Below are positions 46,801 to 57,148 of a stretch of 64,000 nucleotides of DNA, in pieces. The DNA is taken from assembly GCA_964017065.1 (NCBI GenBank), contig OZ024785.1, forward strand, positions 5,784,314 to 5,848,313. The letters are read 5' to 3'. The translations under genes were made by a program, and so were the position numbers. The notes under the pieces are model-generated. The model saw only the letters and a program-made list of their open reading frames with translations. It was not told the DNA's origin and made no database searches. Numbering within the stretch: the first letter of the stretch is position 1; each line of letters starts with the position of its first letter. The DNA is from Haliclona indistincta. Its lineage: Eukaryota; Porifera; Demospongiae; Haplosclerida; Chalinidae.

Positions 46801-47652
46801 CGGTGGCGCCATGTTTTTTTACATCTGCCCACGCACAGGTATATACACGAATTTGGATACCTCATTACATCAAAGAGACTTATTCACAATCATAGTTTAA
46901 ATCATAATATTGTGTTTATCTCTTATAGGAGGCTATGTCATGAGACCAGTTCATCAGGTGATGAGTGAGTGAGTGAGTACCATTGATCTTTTCTGTGTGC
47001 TTCAACTAGGCCTGGAGATTTGGCTCCTGCAGACTACGTCATTAGGAAGGAAGTACCTCAGCTGGATAGACCTGCCATTCACTTTGATGTCCCAGAGGTG
47101 ATGATGACATGTTGACCTGAGTTCCATTGGGTGACTAATAATTATTTCATCTCTGTTGCAGACATTATGCGGTTATACACTTGGGACCGTGGGCGTGGTT
47201 GATAGCAATTGTGCGTAAAATGTGTGTGTGTGTGTGTGTGCATAGAGCGTAACTAGTATTTGTTCTAATATCAAACTCGTCTTTGTGTGCTAGTTCTGGA
47301 AATCACCTCAAACTTACGAACCTTGAATAAGGCGTAGACCCCTTCTTGAGCTTATAATATCTCAGCACTGTAGACTGTCACAAATATTTAACCGACAGCA
47401 ATACTCATAAAAGAACTAGTGTAGAACACCTTGTGCTTTTTTAACCTCTGTATACTGTTTGAATATGAGGAAAGTCTACATGTAGTTACGATTCTTCCTA
47501 TTTTCATTTCCCTGTTCTTCCTGCTGTAGAATGCTCTGACGAGTCACAAGAGTCAAATGGAGTGGTTCAGAATATTGTATATGCTGTTCTCGCGCTATAT
47601 GATAGTCAACTCATTCAGCATTCAATATCAGCAAATCACAAGGAGACTATGA
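40886..47652 (+). CDS. PIGL: PIG-L, GlcNAc-PI de-N-acetylase, with a 5.1-kb gene-containing intron
   Basis: ER enzyme of the second step of GPI-anchor synthesis. Eight exons: 40886-41105, 41184-41283, 41380-41470, 41746-41813, 46929-46957, 47010-47097, 47162-47210, 47530-47652. All phases match; total 768 nt, 255 residues (human PIGL 252). Residues 5-25 form the single membrane anchor. Zinc and catalytic motifs: TAHPDDECMFF (HPDDE), GGYYGEGRLRKNEL, ELPDDPTKYW, and VVTFDGLGVSGHLNHIAV (HxxH). The distal exons carry LLQTTSLGRKYLSWIDLP and HKSQMEWFRILYMLFSRYM, which align with the PIGL C terminus and show that the gene resumes after intron 4 (41814-46928). That intron contains a GPCR gene, two GST genes and a tRNA. 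Exon 5 is only 29 nt. Intron 3 holds a TIR-type MITE. Confidence 0.92.
41540..41698. repeat. MITE-like element with terminal inverted repeats in PIG-L intron 3
   Basis: Begins TACAGTAGAATCCCTTTT and ends with AGAGAGGTTCCATTGTA, which reverse-complements to a similar terminus. TA dinucleotides flank both ends, as expected of mariner-type target sites. Internal GAGGACACC words repeat. No coding capacity. Confidence 0.7.
42132..43052 (-). CDS. Rhodopsin-like seven-TM receptor, intronless, nested in PIG-L intron 4
   Basis: 306-residue protein with seven hydrophobic segments. The N terminus has glycosylation sites NFS and NSS. A Cys at the start of TM3 (ISCKMF) and another in the second extracellular loop (GFCSFD) can form the usual disulfide. 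After TM3 comes IKYGDRKLKW, in the place of a DRY box. TM7 (FNIPAIATPFIAILLLKPVR) has Pro but no clear NPxxY. This pattern suits the divergent class A-like receptors found in large lineage-specific sets in sponges and cnidarians (inference). It is single-exon and on the strand opposite to its host gene. The ligand is unknown. The start is the first ATG before TM1 and is convincing, since a cluster of N-glycosylation sites follows it. Confidence 0.8.
   Translation of the reverse strand: MALNFSNVNSSLYFACNTAANILLFLVMILPPKFLCLMCIFALFFSREINSKIRLLLVNIFTAEICNWISYTVLTVGWPVRFLSQETISCKMFIGSFIASGIQKFVSGAIYSVSVYIFIKYGDRKLKWKVILPIIISTWLVTIVISILPYFLAERVKNVHGFCSFDPSFSLFITAGSGILAVAIILLVVELIFCVLSTIFIKRNVLEESSEVKKAITKVLAFNFISSIMSFVNSVVPFLGPVLRSALVNDDLTGIMVINYVVRIIFNIPAIATPFIAILLLKPVRLALKAIPKKLCPDNRVHPTNN
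43570..44193 (+). CDS. Sigma-class glutathione S-transferase, copy 1
   Basis: Cytosolic GST/prostaglandin D synthase-like enzyme, 207 residues, single exon. The thioredoxin-like N domain begins YKLTYFNTRGRGE, where Tyr8 is the catalytic tyrosine that activates glutathione. The cis-Pro loop is GTMPVLEVNG with the glutathione-binding QLAESMVIARYL (SNAIL-like). The all-helical C domain carries WADLAAYQVLEW near residue 157 and ends KWLKERPQSPW. The length is standard for the class. It lies inside PIG-L intron 4, same strand, and is paralogous to the gene at 45481. Both are intronless, so they probably arose by tandem duplication of one retroposed or intron-poor ancestor (inference). Confidence 0.93.
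   Translation: MATYKLTYFNTRGRGEVIRFIFAQGGVNYEDNRVEYGSDDWLKIKPSMPFGTMPVLEVNGGKQLAESMVIARYLGEEFGLAGTNALENAEIAGVAETISDLTAVFVLTVFYEPDETLKAAAMKKIMQETVPRKLKYFEARASTNEAGWLCFNKMTWADLAAYQVLEWVVGANGNAFDEFPSIKKLKASVEALPNIAKWLKERPQSPW
44280..44377 (+). repeat. Direct repeat copy 1, 5' of tRNA-Ser
   Basis: Matches 44598-44690 (TTTTTGACTTTACAGC..., ATAGATAATGAAGGCAAG, GCTGAAGGACTC). The two copies bracket the tRNA gene. Copy 1 diverges after the last matching word. Confidence 0.7.
44489..44570 (+). tRNA. tRNA-Ser (anticodon TGA)
   Basis: 82-nt tRNA with all arms: the 7-bp acceptor stem GCTGTGA/TCGCAGC pairs fully (one G-T wobble), the D arm has GGCCGAGTGGTTAAGG, and the anticodon stem TTGGA/TCCAA frames loop CTTGAAA (anticodon TGA). 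The long variable arm TGGGGTCTCCCCG is characteristic of serine tRNAs. The T arm is GCAGGTTCAAGTCCTGC, with discriminator G. A T-rich Pol III terminator (TTTCTTTTTT) follows directly. It sits within PIG-L intron 4 in the sense direction, between two GST genes. Confidence 0.97.
44598..44951 (+). CDS. Possible small two-exon gene or gene fragment
   Basis: Exon-like stretch about 44639-44722 (KIDNEGKLTAEGLYKEYVET..., donor GTTTGC) joins in phase to 44811-44951 (TFFNKKHDISQVKPKRKCKD..., stop at 44949-44951). The second part is very basic and ends in an amphipathic helix (STLSEFMIRNIVNMKRF). I do not recognise it. The first 90 bp are a direct repeat of 44280-44377. It may be the 3' end of a gene whose start was lost, or an alternative exon of neighbouring GST or PIG-L transcripts. 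Confidence 0.3.
45481..46095 (+). CDS. Sigma-class glutathione S-transferase, copy 2
   Basis: 204-residue single-exon GST beginning MSNFRLTYFNAKGTAE, with the catalytic Tyr at residue 8. The glutathione-site segments are GVLPILEENG and KLGGSMIIARHL. The C domain contains LSWADFFFYQTLGW and ends WIKNRPNTEH. An in-frame ATG at 45421 would add 20 residues, but the family start aligns at 45481, so I use the latter. It is roughly half identical to the copy at 43570 by eye, so the duplication is old. Like that copy it lies inside PIG-L intron 4, same strand. Substitution of GKQLAES by GRKLGGS near the glutathione gamma-glutamyl site could alter binding (inference). Confidence 0.92.
   Translation: MSNFRLTYFNAKGTAEVSRFIFAYTGLEYEDRRVEDEEWRQLESTTPFGVLPILEENGRKLGGSMIIARHLGEKNNLGGKDEFENAEIASIADAVNDLNQEIGKIWFEEDVTRRAEMARALKEDIAPRKLRRFEKLAATSEHGWLYGNRLSWADFFFYQTLGWVLEEIDEEALAAFPSLTKLRASVEAIPQIADWIKNRPNTEH
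46560..46928. repeat. Repeat-derived sequence before PIG-L exon 5
   Basis: Contains GGAATTTGGATACC and near-inverted GGAATCCAAATTC within 60 bp (about 46612-46675), another AATTTGGATACC at 46849, and inverted copies of TTTAAACTATGATT around 46689 and 46893. This looks like a composite of decayed foldback elements. No gene. Confidence 0.5.
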
Positions 47653-48152
47653 TTATTGATTTTCTCAGTTGGTACCTAAATTCATTTTTGAAACCACTTT
47701 CCTTAAAATTGGTGTAAATTGAATTTTCACGAGTGATTTTCACACCACAAAACTCAGCTCTAAGTTGGTTACATTCTTCTTCAAAGGCATAAGAGTGTTA
47801 CCAAAATTCCTGACTGAGCGAAGGACAAGGTTAGCTTTAAACCACAAGCTTGTTGCTACAAATCTTGCAAGGCTACACGTAATTTTCGTATCTCGCTGTA
47901 AAATGACTCTTGATTAGGCGATAATTTTTCATTATAACACAATACTTGCACATGACTCTGATCAAAAAGCACAATAAATTAAAACATTAATAATATTGAG
48001 TTTTTTATACTACATAGTACTGAAGTACGCACTAGAATGTATATACTGAAGACAGGGCGGTACAATTTCTACAGTTCAATGACAAGTGATGATACACGAC
48101 ATATGAAGGATTGAACAATGAGGATGAAGTAGAGGGAGAGAGAGACAGTAGG
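47653..48152. other. Intergenic between PIG-L and receptor A
   Basis: AT-rich convergent 3' flank. No gene or repeat of note. Confidence 0.5.
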
Positions 48153-51100
48153 TCAAGGCTCGTCGTCGTCGAGTTCCTTGGGATTGATATAGAGTGGGTT
48201 ATCATGAGCATCACTGAGAGAGAGAGAGAGACCATTCGTTATAAATTAAGAGAAAAGCATAAAAGTACAGTCACCATAGCATGCAATTTGAATACCTACA
48301 TGTAGAAACCCCACGAAAATTGTTGTCAAGGCACTGGTCTAAAACACTGGAAACACCGAATAGCGGGAAAATTTCGCAGTAGAAAATTTTTGAGAATTAC
48401 AGGCTATTCGCGAAATCCTCTCCATCTCATTTCCACTGTACGTCTTGTTGCATGACAGTATTTTAGGCAGTTCAATGCTACTCTTGTGTGTACATGTACA
48501 AGTGAAGCTACATGTAGTTTGTGGTTGTTGCTCACCCATTGCCGAACGGCATGTGTGATTTTGTTCTCTTGGAGTCTGTTCCGTGTGTGACGAAAGCGTA
48601 GATGAGGTAGGCAGCAAGAATAGCCAGAGCTAGCAGAAGCAGAACAAACAACACTACTCCAATAGCAATACCTGAGAAAGAGAGGAGAGATTAAAGCAGG
48701 GTCCAGCTATAGTATGTGGGGAGAGAGGGAGAGGGGAGAGAGAGAGAGAGAGGGAGGGAGGGAGAGAGAGAGAGAGAGAGGTATCACTTACCAGCAGCAA
48801 CTGCAGAAGGGTCTGAGACTGTAATCACTACAAGGGAGAGAGAGAAAGTCCAGTCAATTGTGCACATCATGTACTACCGCTCCAATGAATAACCACATGG
48901 ACCAACACGACAACACTATAGAACCAGTGTGTGCATTGAATGTGCACAAGAGCTCGAGGCACACAATGTCACAGAGATGCATGCATTGGCTATAGATGCA
49001 CTTCGTAGTACAAAGTTTTATGGGTCAGTTCTGTAGGACACTAGTTTGTCACAGGTGATAAATTTAGCAATCGACTCTTAACCGCTCCGAAATTCCCTCA
49101 GCAGACCCTTACTCACTATCTACCTGGGCCAGTGGGCCTCACTATCATTTTGAATGAATCTCGTTCGTGCTAGGTCAGGATAGATTGCAAGGGTCTACAG
49201 AGAGTTGGGAATTGCTGAATTTATACCCATGAGAAAAGAGCGCCCATTGTAATAAATACCACCACAGTGGCTTGTGTGTTAGTATGGTACAGCAGTGGCT
49301 AGTGTGTTAGTATGGTACAGCAGTGGCTAGTGTGTTAGTATGGTACAGCAGTGGCTAGTGTGTTAGTATGGTACAGCAGTGGCTAGTGTGTTAGTATGGT
49401 ACAGCAGTGGCTAGTGTGTTAGTATGGTACAGCAGTGGCTAGTGTGTTAGTATGGTACAGCAGTGGCTAGTGTGTTAGTATGGTACAGCAGTGGCTAGTG
49501 TGTTAGTATGGTACAGCAGTGGCTAGTGTGTTAGTATGGTACAGCAGTGGCTAGTGTGTTAGTATGGTACAGCAGTGGCTAGTGTGTTAGTATGGTACAG
49601 CAGTGGTCAGTGTGTTAGTATGGTACAGCAGTGGCTAGTGTGTTAGTATGGTACAGCAGTGGTCAGTGTGTTAGTATGGTACAGCAGTGGCTAGTGTGTT
49701 AGTATGGTACAGCAGTGGCTAGTGTGTTAGTATGGTACAGCAGTGGCTAGTGTGTTAGTATGGTACAGCAGTGGCTAGTGTGTTAGTATGGTACAGCAGT
49801 GGTCAGTGTGTAGCAGTGTTTGCAGCTCTTGCTCTTACCCAAACACCGACACTCGTTAGTAGTGAAATCCTCTTGGCACTCAGCGCAACACGGTCTACCG
49901 TCAACAAGATTGCAAGTAGTACAGTTTGGAACAAAACAAACTGGTGCCGGCTCTGTTGGCTTGGCTAGAGAAGAAGATTGGGCATCGATATTAAACTCTA
50001 GTACAACTATTCTAGTTTACATTGCAGGCTATCTGGTCATGCATGCACAAGCATATCACTATTGCCCATAAAGCAAAAGCATGGAATAAGAAGCAGCGGT
50101 TTCATTTTATAGTCAAGATTATAAGCAACTAATACTGCATAAGAGCAGTGGTTTCGTCCTACACACAGCACAGTTACTAACTTGCAGAAATTAAGGAGTT
50201 AGTGGTTTCTTTAAAAGAACTAAACTGTTACATTGCTTGCACAGACCAAAGAGAAAAGTCACATCATTATAAAGGGTTCAACCTTCATTTGCACTTAATA
50301 ATTAATCAGCAAAAAACTCGCAGCTTCAAGAGAAAGAGGCGGTTCATCCTTTAAAAGTCTAGTGTTTCAGAAAGAACATCTTCCTGCAATTCTAACCGCC
50401 ATTATCACACAGTATGGTGGTGAGTCATTTCCTTCTCAAATGATAAGAGGGTGTATCTTGTCAAAACTGTCTACCCACAAATATTCACCACAACCAGCCT
50501 GGGTGACGCTGACAACACACTGGGCAATGAAGCTCATGCCCAGACATTACTCTGGGATATACCACAGCATATTGGATGTCTGTTAGAACAAGTTTAAGCT
50601 TTAAAGTCTACACATGAAGCTGGGTGTGTCCACAGAGTTTTTTTGTCTCTATCTGCAAATTTGTCCTGACTCGAAGCATGTTTCCAAGAAGCTTTGAATA
50701 CAAGTAGTCACATCTAAGCAAAGGCCTATTGTAAGTAAAGAAGGAAACGAAAGGCTTTCGTGTGAAGGAAACGATTGAGCTGAGAACACAATACCATCAG
50801 AGTACACGAACAGATGTACAGTTCGATAAACAAAAGCATATCTTGCAAGCTTCGAAATACACAGACATACATACGATCCATCAAGCAAACATTTTTTCTT
50901 GGACAAAGGCCTCAGGTGTAAACAACACTTGTGAGTTGTGTTCCAAGAAGAGAATGCTTATTCTAGCACCAAGCACTTGAAAACACAACTCTGCACTCAG
51001 CATAAACACTGCATTATAGTCTAAATACCATATCAGAAACAAGAATGAGGAAATAATTAGAAAAACAGATTCACCAGCGAATTATAGTGAACATAACAGC

Positions 51101-52091
51101 TCAAGCATGGCAACACACAGCTGCTATCATCATTCGGTTTGATGAGCATTGCGCAATAATGTCAACACGAACAGGAGGACATCTGTTGATAAACTTGACT
51201 GGTTGTATAAACTCACTGTGATCTCTTGAACAGTAAACGATGTACTAAGATAAGATAACAAGCTTTGAGAATAAGTGGAAAGCAGCAGTTCGACCCAGAA
51301 AGAGAAAGCACACATGTACAATGCTGTAAGTCAAACACGTACTGAAAGGATGGTGAAGAGAGTGGAGATGGGATATTCGCAAAGAGGTATATTGTCAGTT
51401 TGAAGATTTATGAAGTCGGAGTCATTTAGTTAGTGTATTAAAGAATTGGCGTCCGTCTACCTACATGTACCTCACTCACTCACTCACTCACTCGCTCGCA
51501 TGCTAATGCTTACCGTTACACGTGCAAGTGCTCCCTGAAATGACCAGTTGGTAGTCCGGTTGACACTCACGACAACAAGTTGAGTTGAAGCAAGTGTTAC
51601 ATCCATCAGGACAGGGTGTTGGAACTGTGCAAGAGAACAAAAAACACGCTCAATTTAGCACACATCAAGACAGTGTCTGTAGCATCAAAAAGAGCTGTGA
51701 AGAATAGTTGTGAAAAGCTGGAATATTATAGACTAGCCAGAGACACATTTTCACATGCAAAATGTACTCTGTACGTGATTCAGTTTATCAGATGCCCTTA
51801 CCACATGATCTTGGACAGGAGGAGTCCCCACTAAATCCAAAATTCGGCTCGCACTGCATGCAGCATCCTTGACTGTTGCACTGTTGACAGTTGTCGGGAC
51901 AAGGCCGAGAGGTGGTTGGGGTAGTGGTGGTTGGAGTGGCGCTGGGAGTTGGAGTGGATGAGGGAACAACTTCAGCTGAAGGAGAGAGAGAGAGAGGGTG
52001 GGAGAGAGAGAGAGAGAGAGGGAGAGAGAGACAGGGAGAGAGAGGGAAAAAAGGAAGAGAGAGAGAGAGGAGAGAGAGGGGGAGAGAGGTG

Positions 52092-52145
<54 letters not shown>

Positions 52146-55100
52146 GGGGAGGGAGGGAGAGATAGTCACATCAGATACATCACAGTGGTGCAAGAGAGAA
52201 CTTAAAAATTCATGTCATGCTTGAGTAGATTCTAGTAATATTTGCACACAAGCAGGTTAGTTACTGGGTTTTCATGCTAAGAACACAACACCCATATTGT
52301 GCAAACAATAATCACGCTAGACATCCATGGTATGTGTGGGAACCATTAAACCACGAGAATGCACACCACTGATCATTCTCTCTGCCCACCTTCACCAGAC
52401 TAGCAACAAAGCTAGGTCACTATTGCGGCATTGGGTCGTGTTGCTTGTGACTAAAAGTCAATTTAAACGCACTATACAGAGGAACACATGTGTAAAAACA
52501 TTTTTATTCCTGTGTTGCAATCCTGAGTGCGGTTACACATGTACACTGACTTTGAGTGAAAGCTTTAACTTCCCCCCAAATATTAAAAAGCAGACTTGCT
52601 GTAAATGTACATGTACAAATAGATTATGCTTCCCACAAACTTAGTCTCATGTGAAATGGACAATAGTACAACTGGTTAGATATAGGGTAATTGTACGCCA
52701 CCTGTCTCCAACATTTTAATGTAGTGTTGTGACTCCTAGATTTCACAAGAAAACCAGTGGGAATATCCCACTCCAAAGCAGTCCTGATAGTACATGTACC
52801 CACTTCCCATCACGTTACACTGTACAGCAAGGTCACGCACACACACACACACACATCAACAATACTGATGAACATGCGTGTTGAGTCATCACGATGTGAC
52901 GGTGTCTAGTCAAAGGGCACGTCGCTGCCGGATGAGGTAGTTATCAATAACAAAGCATACGAGTGGTATTTTTGCTGGGAAATACAGTTGTCAACAGCTT
53001 GTGCGAGGACAGATACTGGAAATGCTACATGTGTGCTCAGTCGGGACTTTGAACCAAAAATTAATACGTAAACTAGACAACAACATGTTCGACTACTAGC
53101 TAGTCGTGAAAACAACTTATCATGTACTATGTGGGTCTCTCATCCTGCCCCCAAGCATTTGACCAAGTAACTTAGAAACTGCACATTTTCAGCAAGTCAG
53201 TATTCCAACTAACAAATCACCATACTGTGTAAATTATTGTTTCACACTTGCTTAAGAAGTTGACACATGGAGTGGTTGGAGTGACCACAAATTGCCAGAT
53301 AAGGAAGCATTGGTCTGAGTCAGGAAGGATGCAGTCAGTAGCACTTGTGGTGCTAATACCAATTACAGCAATCATTCACTGCTGTACCTTTTGTACAGAC
53401 CAAATATGAAACACACACCACACACACACACACACACACTCACGCTCGTGTGCGCGCGCAGTGAGAGCTTGCATAAAGTGAAATACCGAATAGTCAACAA
53501 GAACAGATAAACACTAAACTGTTTGTAATACCAACAGATTTCAAACAGCCAACACTGTTAGCACAAACAACAAACTATCTTTTGTGACAACAACATTTCT
53601 AATTCCTCTATCATGAGTCACCTTTGACTCAACTACCTACACTGATGAAGCTGAAATATAGTGTACCTTGGACCAGAATCAACAGACACTAGTCATAAGC
53701 TAACTGACTACTTGGTTATACTACTTATTATTATGACAACAGAAGTGACCACAATTACATCATGATTACATCAGGTGGGAACAGCAGCATTGACTCATCA
53801 GATGAACATGAATATACTAATAACACCAGTCACCCCCACTGTAAGACTAGACTAACCACATTTGGGCTTTTCATTGTAACTGAAATATAACACCCTTGAG
53901 ACAGGAGTAGAGAACTATGCAGACAGACAAGCAGGGTTGGAGCGTGAAGCGTAGAGCGTAAACCGTGTTCAAGCTGAACCACGCAATGTAATCTACCTTC
54001 CAAATAAGGCACGGATCACGCTTTACGCTTTTGTGGCTGTTGCAAGGAGTAATAAAACCGCTGTACTTGTACTCAAGTACAGCTCTCTTGGATTCTTGTA
54101 CTTTACAAAGTACTCATTTTTCAAACTTTATAGTACTTGTACTTGACTCATGGTGTGTACTTGTGTGTACTTTAAAATACTTAAAATTGTACTTAAGTAC
54201 ACAAACAAAGTACTTGTACTTGACTTAAGTACTCCTCCATAGTTCGAAGGCACTTATACATGTACTTGCAATAAATTCTGAGTACTTCTAATGCACTTAA
54301 GTACTTTTAAATGTACTTGGCCCCAACCCTGCAGACAAGCATTGGGAGAAGAATGCTGTGTGTCTAACCGACGAACACTGAGCAGACAATTTCACAAGGA
54401 AAGCTACAGACCAGGGAATCACTTTATAGAAGTGCTTGGGCGAATAAAATTCCAAGTCGCTGATATAATGATAGGATCATTATTTGGGTATGGTGGTATT
54501 CAGCATCATCTGTTGTACACCATCAGAAGTACTGTCTGTTACCCCACCCAGTATACTGCAGTCTAGCTGCTGTAGACCACAGAACAACAAGAAGCCCAAT
54601 GTGTTTTCTCAGCTGACATGAGAATCATAAGAAACAGGATGGCGCCTACCTCACCACACTGTGATAACAGCAACAATAACAGGCTCACAGCTGGTGAAGG
54701 GTGCCACTTTGAAGCTTCTGGGCATCCCTATCCCGTGACCAGGCTCTGGGTATCAAATACCACTGGACTACACCAAAAACGAAGTTCAACCAGATTCCTA
54801 CTAGTGAAGCTATGCCCCAAAATGGAGCTTCATACCTTGTGTCACACTTACACACACATGTGAGCTCTGTGTAGTTCATACACACACAATGTTTTCAAAA
54901 AGGTATTTCTTTCCAACAGTTATCACGTAAACTTCCACTCCACAATACTATGGGAGTTTGGCTACAGTCAACATAACGTTCTTATCACTCATGCACTAGA
55001 CACTACAAAAAGCTATCACGAGCAATAAAGAGTTTTGTAAACGGTCCAACTGAACATCCTGCCCAGCAACCCAGCCACAATATGCATTCTAATGCTGTAG

Positions 55101-56581
55101 ACCACTGTTGGAATAGACACGCGTCCACACATATCGATGAAAGGCATAGTACACTGAGTAATGACACACTCAACACTGTCAGACAACACTACTAAGTGCT
55201 TAGTCATCCAACAAGCATCACCTTAACAGCAAAGAGGAAAGTGCTGATGAGACACTTCAAGCTTCTTCCTAACTGACCAGCACAACAGGAGACAACATCA
55301 GACCACATTGGGATGTCAAGTTAACACCAGTCTTATTAACAAAATATTATCCACTTTCCTCTTTAAACTGTTAATTAGGCAGATCACAATTACTAGTCCA
55401 TAATTACAAAGCAAGACCATGTATAGGAAAAAGAATTCCCCAAACAGTTAACAGTCACACACCTTTGAGCAAAGGACTGTCAAACCACTGGCTAGGCTAG
55501 GCTAGATGTGTGAGCTGCTTTGTGTGTGTGAGACAGACAGCACTAAGATATGCAGCTAGATTCCACAATTCCTAGTAGGCAAATTAGATTACCTACTGGA
55601 TAAAACTACAGCTGTCTCCCTGACAGACAAACACTACTGGCTGGCTACTCACATGCACCATTCTTGGGTACTTCCTACAAGCATTTCCTAATGACAAGCC
55701 CATCTCCAGCATTCCACAAAGGAAGCACAGCTGACTGACAACACAGCTTAACACAGGAACATAGGTCAGTCCTAGGACAACACTGAACCCATAGGACAGG
55801 ATCGACTGTTACCACACATCAACTTAAAGCAGTAATTTCACATCTTTTACACAAGATGACTCCCAAAGAGTCAACAACTACAGATAGGTCATCGTGTATG
55901 TTAGGGTGTTTATCAAGCTGACACTGTCACAGAGAAGCAGAAGCAGACTAAAGACAGTCCCATGAGTTTTGACAGCTCATTTGAGGCTATTCCTTAGGGA
56001 CAGATACACAAATAGACCTTGTTAAAACAATTTTATGAATAGGCACAGGCAAGCACATTCTGACCAACAACAGGCAGTCACAATTAAAATTTTATAGGTG
56101 AACCTGAAAAAATGAACAGCATTTTGCATGTGATGGATTGACTTACTTTCACAGTTATCTCCTGTGAATCCAGGCAGGCAGGAGCAAGAGACAGTGCTGC
56201 CGACAGAGGAACAGGTGCCATTATTTTGACAAGGATTGGGGTCGCATACATCCACACACATTCCATTGCCATTTTCCACAAAACCATCACTGCAAACTAG
56301 ATGAGGCAAAAAACTGTCAACATTCTTGTGGATCAAACTGTTTGCAAACACCAGCGGCTAGTAAGGTGCTTTGAACTAACTACATGTGATAACCAGGACA
56401 CTGTTTTTCTCATGAGTACAATGTGCTAGCTCACCACAGGTGAAGTTGGTGGCTGCGCTGGCGTTTCTGTTGCCAGTGCAACTGGTGGTACAAGTTCCAT
56501 CCTGGTAAAATGGACAACAGGCCGACGAGCCAGTACAGAAACCCTGACCTTGATTTTGACATGATGCACAAACTGCGAGCG

Positions 56582-56665
<84 letters not shown>

Positions 56666-57148
56666 GACAGGTTTAGTACAGTGCTCTTGGCGATATTTCT
56701 TACCAGCACAGTTAGTTATTTCATCGATAGTGGTAGAGCCAGACACAGCACATGTGAAGCAGTCTCTTCTGGTAGTTGCATTGAATGCTTCAAGAGGTGG
56801 GCTCATCTCGACTGGCTGTGAATCTGCTACAGTAAGCACATTACTGCTGCACTGAAACTGGAACTGTTGTCTCAATGTGTCGACTGTACCAGAGACGTTT
56901 CTATTGAAAACTACCGCCACTGACACAAGCCTTATTGTGTCCTCCGTGGAACTGACGGCTATGCAGGTGAAATGATGGCTGAGTACTTCGGCTGAGATGG
57001 AGTTGCCTCCTTCCCCACCGCCACTGTTGAGGAGTTTGATTATCAACGTAGTGATCTCGGGTACTGTTGGTAGGGTACACGTCGCCTGCGAGTGCACAGT
57101 TCCGAGTAAAGCAGTCGCCACAACGCAAAAAAGTAGTACGAACTTCAT
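48153..57148 (-). CDS. Receptor A: type I membrane protein with EGF/Cys-rich modules and NPLY tail
   Basis: Nine exons: 57148-56704, 56572-56435, 56296-56147, 51975-51802, 51624-51514, 49964-49839, 48827-48792, 48671-48536, 48213-48153, in phase, 1377 nt, 458 residues. Residues 1-20 form a signal peptide. Residues about 21-148 form a domain shared with receptor B (HHFTCIAVSSTEDTIR, ATRRDCFTCA) that I do not recognise. Next come a Cys-rich module (CCPFYQDGTCTTSC), an EGF domain (DPNPCQNNGTC...CLPGFTGDNCE), a Thr/Pro stalk and three C-x-x-C short modules (CPDNCQQCNSQGCC, CPDGCNTCFNSTCC, CFVPNCTTCNLVDGRPCC). A TM segment of about 24 residues follows, then a tail ending DAHDNPLYINPKELDDDEP, with an NPxY motif like that of integrin beta. 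It is one of three tandem paralogues. The third intron is about 4.2 kb. Function unknown; a surface receptor or adhesion role is inferred. Confidence 0.85.
49267..49812. repeat. 28-bp minisatellite, about 19 copies
   Basis: Unit GTGGCTAGTGTGTTAGTATG plus GTACAGCA, almost invariant. A few copies read GGTCAG for GGCTAG (near 49602, 49659, 49800). It sits in the intron between exons 6 and 7 of receptor A and ends about 25 nt from the exon 6 donor. Confidence 0.97.
51979..52165. repeat. (GA)n tract in receptor A intron 3
   Basis: Purine on plus, CT on the sense strand, abutting the 3' splice site of exon 4 (acceptor TCTCCTTCAG at 51976). Confidence 0.95.
54040..54320. repeat. TACTT-rich cluster inside receptor A intron 3
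   Basis: Dense recurrence of TACTTGTACTT / AAGTAC words over about 280 bp, many self-complementary (GTACTTAAGTAC-like). It resembles a degenerate tandem or foldback element. No coding potential. Confidence 0.7.
56581..56663. repeat. (GA)n tract in receptor A intron 1
   Basis: Pure GA on plus. On the sense strand the CT tract runs to within 8 nt of the exon 2 acceptor. Confidence 0.97.

Noticed and set aside
47010..47210. Orphan exons reading RPGDLAPADYVIRKEV in another frame
   Set aside because: The phase-matched frame gives LLQTTSLGRKYLSW, which aligns with the PIG-L C-terminal region.
49267..49812. Regular 28-bp repeats considered as a CRISPR array
   Set aside because: Units are directly adjacent with no spacers, inside an intron of a eukaryotic gene: a minisatellite.
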